The notes under the pieces were generated by a model. It was not told where the DNA came from and ran no database searches. It saw only the letters and a list, made by a program, of their open reading frames with translations. A stretch of 64,000 nucleotides of DNA from Girardinichthys multiradiatus (Eukaryota; Chordata; Actinopteri; Cyprinodontiformes; Goodeidae), in assembly GCF_021462225.1 (NCBI RefSeq), contig NC_061817.1:4214751-4278750 (forward strand). Direction: 5' to 3'. The position numbers and the translations under genes were made by a program. Shown in pieces: positions 57,278 through 64,000 of this stretch; the stretch's first letter is position 1; every line of letters starts with the position of its first letter.

Positions 57278-57882
57278 TATCCCAAATTACTTCTATCACT
57301 CTGCCCAAACCACCTAACCTCTCATGTGAACCGTGCTGAGGAAAAGTTGTCTGGCGACAAAGTTTGAAGAAAGCTCTGTGAACAAAAGATTCGCTTCAGC
57401 TAATCTTTGTAGCTGTTGGGTGGAGCGGCTCGCTCTGTACGCCGACCAAACTGCACAGTTACTGCCATAACCACGGTGATGCGTCCCATTGTCCTTCCTT
57501 TGGGAAATTGCTTCACTTGCTGGGAACTCTCTGGAAACAGTTCGCTTCTGTAGATCTCATAGAGAAAGTCAAGCAACGCTTGTACCTTAATTACCCCTTT
57601 TTATGAATGAATACCGGATACACAAACAGCAATTCATTCATACTTAACTTAGTGAATATGACCATGTGATCTTATGACACACTTGGATCCAGTTTGAAGA
57701 GTTATGTCGGTTTGCCTGCAAAGAGACATTAGCGCGCTGTGCCTCTCCTGTCCCAATCCTCTAAAGACTGGCGTGGAAGAGGTCGATTCATTGGAAAGGG
57801 GGTGTTTTTATACAGCCAGTGACATCACGGGAAGTCCGCTGTTATCCCCTTTCCTGGCTGGCTGGAAGTAGGTTAATGCGAT
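57278..57882. other. unassigned sequence, no gene seen
   Basis: Moderately GC-rich. I find no domain or known repeat. Confidence 0.45.
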
Positions 57883-58621
57883 TTATTTTGAAAGTTCCAG
57901 AAAAGTTTGTACTGCATGCGGTAATCCATGGCTGTGGGTCCCAACATCAGGACTGATGGATAAGTAAAGCTGAGTATCATCAGCGTAATAGTGAAAATTT
58001 ATCCTATGCTGCCTGATAATTTTACCAATTTGAAGCATATATATACAGTGAAGAGAACTGGCCCAAGCACTGAACCCTGTGGTACTCCACAATTAACCCT
58101 TGAGTTTAAAGAGGATTTATCATTTACATGAACAAACTGGAATCTGTCAGACAAATAAGATTTAAAGCAGCCTAGTGCTGTTCCCCTGATCCCTACAGCA
58201 TATTCCAGCATTTGTAAGAGAATATTGTGATCGACTGAATCAAATGCAGATCTAACAGGACAAGTACAAGTACAGACATAAGTCCATTATCTGAGGCCAT
58301 AAGAATATCATTAGTGACTTTCAGCAGAGCTGTTTCAGTGCTTTGATGAGCTCTGAAACCTGACTGAAACTCTTCAAACAGGTCATTGCTGTGTAAATGC
58401 TCCCACATTTGATTAGCAACTATTTTCTCAAGAATTTTAGATAAGAATGGAAGATTGGATATAGCTCTGTAATTTTTCAAGTCATCTCAATCAAGGTTTC
58501 TCAAGTAAAGGTTTAATTACAGCTACGTTAAAAGCTTGTGGTACATATCCATTTACCAAGGATAAATTAATCATATCTAAAATGGGGCTGGTAATCAGAG
58601 GGAACACTTCCTTAGGTAAGG
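57883..58621 (-). pseudogene. LINE B reverse transcriptase, 3' part
   Basis: Minus-strand pieces [70 protein letters not shown] and [11 protein letters not shown] are the ordered motifs of a CR1/L2-group polymerase. Several frameshifts. The upstream end stops at KEVFPL, where LINE A has been inserted; its continuation is at 60491-60610. Confidence 0.85.
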
Positions 58622-60490
58622 TAAGGCATGGTAAGTTAAGTTTATTTATATAGCGCTTTTCAGCAACGAGACACTCAAAGCGCTGTACATACAATTACAA
58701 TACAATCACAAAGCAAATAAACACAGATACAGACACAGAAAAACAAATCAAATGATAAAATCACACAAAAGAGGTCATTTAAAAATGTAAAATAAAATAA
58801 AGAGAATAGAATGATGGACAAGAAAATTAAAGGAAAATTGGACTGAAAACGCAACTAATCATGCCTAAATGTCACAGTCAAAGGCCACTCTAAACAAATA
58901 CGTTTTTAATGTTGATTTAAAGCAACTTAGGGTTTTGGCGCTTTTACAGTTTTCTGGCAGTTTATTCCAGATTAGTGGAGCATAAGAACTAAAAGCTGCT
59001 TCTCCATGTTTGGTTCTGGTTCTGGATCTGAAGAGTAGATTTGAGCCAGAAGACCTGAGAGGTCTGGGTGGTTGATCCACTGACAACAAGTCTGTAATGT
59101 ATTTTGGTGCTAAGCCATTCAGTGATTTATAGACTAACAGAGGTATTTTAAAGTCTATTCTCTGAGTTACAGGGAGCCAGTGTAGGGACTTTAGAACCAG
59201 GATGATGTGCTCCACTTTCTTAGTTCTAACGAGGACGCGGGCAACAGCGTTCTGGATCAACTGCAGCTGTCTGATCGATTTTTTAGGCAGACCTGTGAAG
59301 ACACCGTTGCAGTAATCAATTCTACTAAAGATGAACGCATGAATTCGTTTTTCAAGGTCCTGCTGAGACATTAGTCCTTTAATCCTGGAGATGTTCTTTA
59401 GGTGATAGAAGGCCGACCTTGTTACTACCTTTATGTGCCTCTGAAGGTTCAGGTCTGAGTCCATCACTACACCCAGGTTTCAAGCCTGACTGGTGGTTTC
59501 TAGCTGTATTAACTGAAGCTGTGTGCTAACTTTTAAACGCTCTTCCTTTGGTCCAAAGATTATTACTTCAGTTTTGTTTTGATTCAGCTGAAGAAAATTT
59601 TGGCACATCCAAGCATTGATTTCTTCTAAGCATTTTTCCCAGCGCTTGAATGGGTTCATAGTCACCTGGTGACATCGTAACGTATAGCTGTGTGTCATCT
59701 GCATAGTTATGATAACTTACGTTGTTGTTTATTAAAATCTGAGTTGGGGGAGCATGTAGATATTGAATAGGAGGGGCCCTAAGATGGACCCTTGGGGAAC
59801 GCCACATGTGATTTTTGTGGTCTCTGATGTAAAGTTACCTACTGACACAAAAAAGTCCCTGTCCTTCAAGTAGGATTTAAAACAGTTGAGTGCTGTACCA
59901 AAAAGGCCGACCCAGTTTTCCAGGCGCTCTAATAAAATGGAGTGATCAATAGTGTCGAAAGCTGCACTAAGGTCCAATAATACCAGCACTGTGGTTCTTC
60001 CACAGTCTGCATTTATACGGATGTCATTGAACACCTTAACAAGAGCTGTCTCTGTACTGTGGTGAGCAGGAAGCCTGATTGGAAGACATCGAAGCGGTTG
60101 GTCATTGTTAGGAAGTTGTTTAGCTGTTGAAACACAGCTTTTTCAATTATCTTACTGATGAAGGGGAGGTTTGATATAGGCCTGTAGTTCTGAAGTAGCA
60201 GCTTGTCCAAGTTGCTCTTTTTCAATAGAGGTTTGATAATTGCTGTTTTTAGGGCCTGGGGGAAAACACCTGACAAAAGGGATGTGTTTATTATTTGTGT
60301 TAAATCAGATGTTATTACGGGCAAAGCTTTCTTAAGGAAAGCTGTGGGTAAAAGATCGAGACAGCAGGAAGAAGAGCTTAGTTGCTGTACGATTTCTTCT
60401 AAGTTTTTGCAGTTTATTTGGTGAAATTGGGAAATTTTGGCAAAATCAGTTCTAGTTGGAGACAACATTGGTACTGGAGTTGATGTGGAA
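58622..60490 (-). pseudogene. LINE A reverse transcriptase, 5'-truncated, inserted in LINE B
   Basis: Minus-strand motifs: LDLLPTAFLKKALPVI, YRPISNLPFISKIIEKAV, LLDLSAAFDTIDHSIL, GVPQGSILGPLLFNIY and [12 protein letters not shown]-terminal piece follows (58865-59467, SRIDYCNGVFTGLPKKSIRQ and LKSLHWLPVTQRIDFK). The 3' UTR ends in (CTTAC)n near 58625. At least four frameshifts. Confidence 0.88.
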
Positions 60491-60610
60491 TAATTTGTTT
60501 GGGCATGGGTCTAACATACAAGTTGAAGGTTTAGATGAAGCTAATATTTCTGATAATTCAGGAAGCTCCACAGGATCAGAACAGTCCAAACACAGATCAG
60601 GTTCTACAGT
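60491..60610 (-). pseudogene. LINE B, upstream piece beyond LINE A
   Basis: On the minus strand SSKPSTCMLDPCPNKLF is the segment that should directly precede KEVFPLI in LINE B. This shows the two pieces are one element split by LINE A. Confidence 0.7.
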
Positions 60611-60611
60611 T

Positions 60612-61126
60612 ACTTCCAAAAACTCGGGCGTGGGAGGAGCTCAGAGAGGCCATGGAAAACGACTTCCGTACGGCTTCTAGGCACTGTCCCAATGTGCTGT
60701 TGATCTCAACTCAGGACGTTGTGAGTCGGTGGGGAGAGGACTTCAAAGATTCACTGAGGAATTGGAGCCTGAGGTCACGAGGTCACTGAGGTGATTAAAA
60801 ACATCCTCGGTGGGAAGGCCCCGGGGGTGGATGAGATTCGCCCAATGTTCCTTAAGGCTAAGTATGTTGCAGGGTTGTGTTGGTTAACATGACTCTGCAG
60901 TATCGTGTGGACATTGGGGGCAGTTCCACTGGATTGTGGACCGGGGTGGTGGTCCCCCTATTCAAAAAGGGGGACCATAGAGTGTGTTCCAACTATAGAG
61001 GAGTCACTCTTGAGCTTCCCTGGTAAGGTCTAATAGGGGGTTGTGGAGAGGAGTGTCTGTCGGATAGTGGAACCTCGGATTGTGTGGTTTTCGTCCTGGC
61101 CGTGGAACACTGGACCAGCTCTATAC
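60612..61126 (+). pseudogene. LINE C reverse transcriptase, left piece
   Basis: Plus-strand debris reading as WEELREAMENDFRTAS, GGKAPGVDEIRP, GVVVPLFKKGDHRVCSNYRG and FRPGRGTLDQLY, the ordered front motifs of another LINE clade that I cannot name. Several frameshifts. It is broken at 61126 by the hAT-like insertion. Confidence 0.82.
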
Positions 61127-61663
61127 TAGAGGGTGACACGGAAGTGTATTTTCTCTCCTGTCCCATCCCGCTCCCACAGAAAAAGGTCTTGTCCCATCCC
61201 AATCCCAGGCCAGCATAACGAAAAATATCCTGTCCCGCCCCACTCCTGGTAAATTGACTCTCACTCCCATCCCACGCTCATTCAGAATGACTCCCACTCC
61301 TGTGCCATTTCCATTTTTGTTTTCTTCATTTAGTCTTTTGGCAATTTCTTTCTTTGAAGGACCAGTTAGGTCCCTGTTTTTAGCTGTAGTAAAGGCCAGT
61401 TAAAGTAAAAAGAATAATAATGAAGAAATAATAAAATATCAAACAAGGAAACATACCATGCCTATCTTAGTTGAATAAACAAAATGTACCTAGTTGTATT
61501 TTACTTATTTATTAAGTGATCGTTTCCTTTGAACAATGACATCACTTTTATGTTTCAAGTTGCTGGAACGAAAGAAAAATGTACCTAGTAAGAGAACTGT
61601 ACTTGTTGAACAAAAGGACAAAAAGGCATTACCTTCATAATTTAGAAACTGTACCTCAATTGT

Positions 61664-61790
61664 TCACAGCCCTGGTCCTCAGGGACCCCTTCCCTGCAGG
61701 TTTTAGATGTGTGTCTGCTCCAGCACACCTGATTCAAATTCTGACATGACCTCCTATACAGGCATCAAGAATGGAGGGTCAAACTGGACA
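61664..61790. mobile_element. hAT-like MITE fragment
   Basis: CCTGGTCCTCAGGGACC...GGTTTTAGATGTGTGTCTGC and CACACCTGATTCAAAT resemble one half of the element at 17067-17290. No complete ends. Confidence 0.6.
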
Positions 61791-62148
61791 AAATTAATAC
61801 AATAAAATCATCATTAAATAAATAAATGTTGTGAATGTCCCATAAGCGAAGTAAATGTAACATGAAAGAAATGTAACATTAAATGTGCCATTAAATTAAA
61901 GGTACCATTTATTTATTTAATACATCATTAGAAACAATAAATGTACCATTATATCATGAAATGGACTATTATGCAATTAAATGTGCCACTGAATAATTAA
62001 GTATAATTTTAAAGGCGACATGATGTAATTAGTGGTACACTTAATATTTAATGATGTATTAAATAAATTGTACATTTAATGGTACATTCAATTTTTTTCT
62101 ATTTCACAACATATTTATTTAATATCTTCCCTTGATGAAGCCTTTCTA

Positions 62149-62715
62149 TACGGAGCCCGGGAGGGGACAAGGGGGGATTTTTTTCTTTTTTGTGTCCCCA
62201 CGCAATAGTCTTTGCGTTATTTTGCAATACTTTGTGGGATAGTTTCCAAACCAGATAACTGCAAAAATGAAACAAAACACTACACCCGTTTTGAGATTTA
62301 TTGAGTTTTATTTGAAATCAGCCTTAAATAAAATTATCTTCAAATCAGACTAAAAGACCGTTTTTATCCACAAGCTGTCAAACAAACTACTGAACAATAT
62401 TACTGCACGAAACCACATCTGTGACACTTTATTTCCTTATTACTGCTGCATGATGTGTACTTTTTTTTGTACGCCATTAGTGTTTTTGTTTTTATCGTGA
62501 GTTGAACGGTTCTTCTTATCCTAAGCATTTAATCGCATTATTTACTGCGTGTTAACCTGCATATGACAAATCAACCATATCAATGACATATCAGTGCTGT
62601 TTGTTTTATGAGCAGTTTGTCATCTGTGCTGCTGTTCCAAAATGCCGAACGCAAAAGTATTGCGTGGGGACGCAAAATAAATTAATTTCCCCATGTACCC
62701 TCACGGGCTTCCGTA
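62149..62715. mobile_element. 567-bp MITE with long inverted repeats
   Basis: The left end TACGGAGCCCGGGAGGGGAC mirrors the right end, whose complement reads TACGGAAGCCCGTGAGGGTA. Both continue inward to GTCCCCACGCAATA and CTTTTGCGTT/TCTTTGCGTT, giving arms of about 70 bp with mismatches. No obvious target duplication. It has no coding capacity. Confidence 0.82.
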
Positions 62716-63399
62716 CCTTACCTCTTAAATCTTTAGTGCACATGCAGCAATTTTGTTGGTCAGATGAGACTTGACACATGTTGGTACTTTTGGTTTGATG
62801 AATGAAGAGATGCAGGGTTGATTTAATCCAGAATCTGCCTTACAAGTGTCCCTTAATCACTGGTGAACTTGATTACAACTAAACACGTTTTACAAGCAGC
62901 AGACTGCGTGTTAACACCGCTACATTCAACTCTCCTGAAGTACGGTAATATTTGCGACTTTCCTGTCAGCTCTATGAGTTTAATAGATAAGTCCTTATTT
63001 CTGACTTTACGTTACAAATCCAATTTTACCACGTCCAGTGCTCCACCTGCGTTTGCTCCCTCCATTCTGAACGCAGGTGGAAAACATCGATCAGAAGCAC
63101 TGTTGGCTTGTGGGTCGTGTAGTTCGTTTGACTCGCATTATAGTATAGGTTTCTTGGAAAAAAACTACACAATGGCGGCATCGATTCAAGTTTTTTTTTC
63201 TTAAAGTTTATAACAAAGTCTCAGTTTTACATTTTCAAAGACAATTGATCCTAGTTTATTTTCCCTCCTATTGGTTAGCTCCCGCTCCCATCTGGTCCCA
63301 TTCATTTTTTATCCTGTACCGTCCCAATCACGTGATCTTTACTGATGCTGTCTCCCGTCCCGCGGGATTCCCGAAAAAATGTCACCCTCTACTCTATAC

Positions 63400-63512
63400 C
63401 CTCAGCAGGGTCCTGGAAGGTGCATGGGTATTCGTCCAACCAGTCTACATGTGCTTTATAGACTTGGAGAAGGCGTTCGACCATGTCCCTCTGGGAATCC
63501 TGTGGTAAGAGA
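63400..63512 (+). pseudogene. LINE C reverse transcriptase, right piece
   Basis: LSRVLEGAWVFVQPVYMCFI then DLEKAFDHVPLGILW continues LINE C directly after the duplicated CTCTATAC, including the Asp of polymerase motif A. Confidence 0.85.
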
Positions 63513-63544
63513 ATTTAAGTACACCCTTTCATCAAACTTTTTGA

Positions 63545-63800
63545 CAGGTGGGCGGGACTTCCGGTGAGGGCGGGACTTCCGGTTGGCGCCATGTGGGCGC
63601 CATGTGGGTGCCATGTGGGCGGGAGGTCACGTGGTCAAGCAGGTGGTGTGTCCGTGGATGCTGATTGGTTGTCGTCATTAGGGGCGATACCTTAAGTGAG
63701 TCAATTAAAACACAGGGGTGTGTTTAAGGGTGTTACGGGGAGGGCCTTAAATGAGCTAATTAAAACACACAGGGGTGTGTTTAAGGGTGTTATTAATAAT
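63545..63800. repeat. cluster of short tandem duplications
   Basis: GGCGGGACTTCCGG twice (63551-63583), GCGCCATGTGGG-like units three times (63586-63622), and AATTAAAACACAGGGGTGTG with its downstream TTTAAGGGTGTTA twice, some 60 bp apart (from about 63702 and 63762). The latter contain the inverted pair AAACACAC/GTGTGTTT. Confidence 0.75.
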
Positions 63801-64000
63801 CTGTATGTTTTTCAGGCGTTAATACATCTAAAAACAAAAAAGACATGCATCCTTTTATATTTTAAAGGTATAATCAACTTAATGTTGACCTATCACATGA
63901 AATCCTAATAAATGAACTGTGTAACCTGACAGAATTGTAAGTTCATTTTGCTTTTACAGCAGGACCTATTTTGTTGAATATATGAGCCAGTCTAAATCAG
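63801..64000. other. AT-rich end of window
   Basis: Nothing recognised. Confidence 0.5.

Larger units (their letters stand above)
61127..63391. mobile_element. 2.26-kb hAT-like element with 8-bp target duplication
   Basis: Begins TAGAGGGTGACA and ends with TGTCACCCTCTA, 12-bp inverted termini. CTCTATAC flanks both sides exactly (61119-61126 and 63392-63399). Near both ends are repeated CCCGTCCC/TCCCATCCC strings, as in hAT subterminal regions. No transposase is recognisable. Inside are a MITE fragment (61664-61790), an AT-rich tract of AATGTACCATTAA-like strings (61800-62095) and a complete MITE (62149-62715). The remaining interior 62716-63200 has one chance frame only. Confidence 0.88.

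Noticed and set aside
57278..57882. Possible further LTR or gene next to the provirus
   Set aside because: Inspected for paired ends, primer site and coding motifs; none was found.
62863..63204. 113-codon plus-strand frame in the hAT-like element as a captured gene
   Set aside because: No recognisable domain and no splice or start evidence; treated as chance.

Overview
This window is nuclear DNA of a ray-finned fish, most likely a percomorph teleost. The evidence is one vertebrate gene with many introns, abundant fish-type Tc1 transposons, L2/Rex-like LINEs ending in ATTGAATTG-type tails, a Harbinger element, hAT-like MITEs and an endogenous retrovirus. Nothing bacterial is visible. The exact species cannot be read from the sequence.

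Layout. Positions 1-11475 are a 79-bp tandem satellite with higher-order periods of about 237 bp (left half) and about 711 bp (right half), broken by a 100-N assembly gap. Next, 11471-13420 holds a decayed Harbinger element, followed by a minisatellite (13421-13665) and a LINE 3' end. From 14724 to 17325 an unclassified repeat is split by a complete Tc1 element with an intact transposase frame and by a 224-bp MITE.

The one host protein-coding gene lies on the minus strand at 19207-40994. I resolved 22 coding exons by splice sites, reading phase and protein similarity. They give a continuous 902-residue oxysterol-binding-protein-related protein of the ORP3/6/7 group, closest to ORP7 from what I remember of the human proteins. 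It has an N-terminal PH domain, a canonical FFAT motif and a C-terminal sterol/PI4P-binding domain. Every exon junction keeps phase and one intron uses a GC-AG donor pair. Its introns hold a second Tc1 with an intact transposase frame, a half-deleted Tc1, a deletion derivative of another Tc1-like family, L2-type LINE debris and a GC-rich repeat. A CpG-dense stretch with an exact NRF1-type site (about 44200-44900) is a candidate promoter.

From 42430 rightward everything recognisable is mobile DNA: a broken Tc1 copy, a nearly complete L2-like LINE with about three frameshifts (46020-49230), and a defective provirus with paired LTRs and a tRNA-His-like primer site (49778-57277) that itself carries a solo-LTR-like insert. 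After it come a LINE inserted inside another LINE (57883-60610), and a further LINE whose reverse transcriptase frame is interrupted by a 2.26-kb hAT-like element with a perfect 8-bp target duplication, which itself encloses a 567-bp MITE (60612-63512). The nested order gives a relative chronology of insertions. I do not see an obviously new enzymatic or defence system. The most unusual structures are the two-tier satellite, a quasi-palindrome-correction frameshift in the Harbinger transposase, the GC-AG intron and the multi-level transposon nests.
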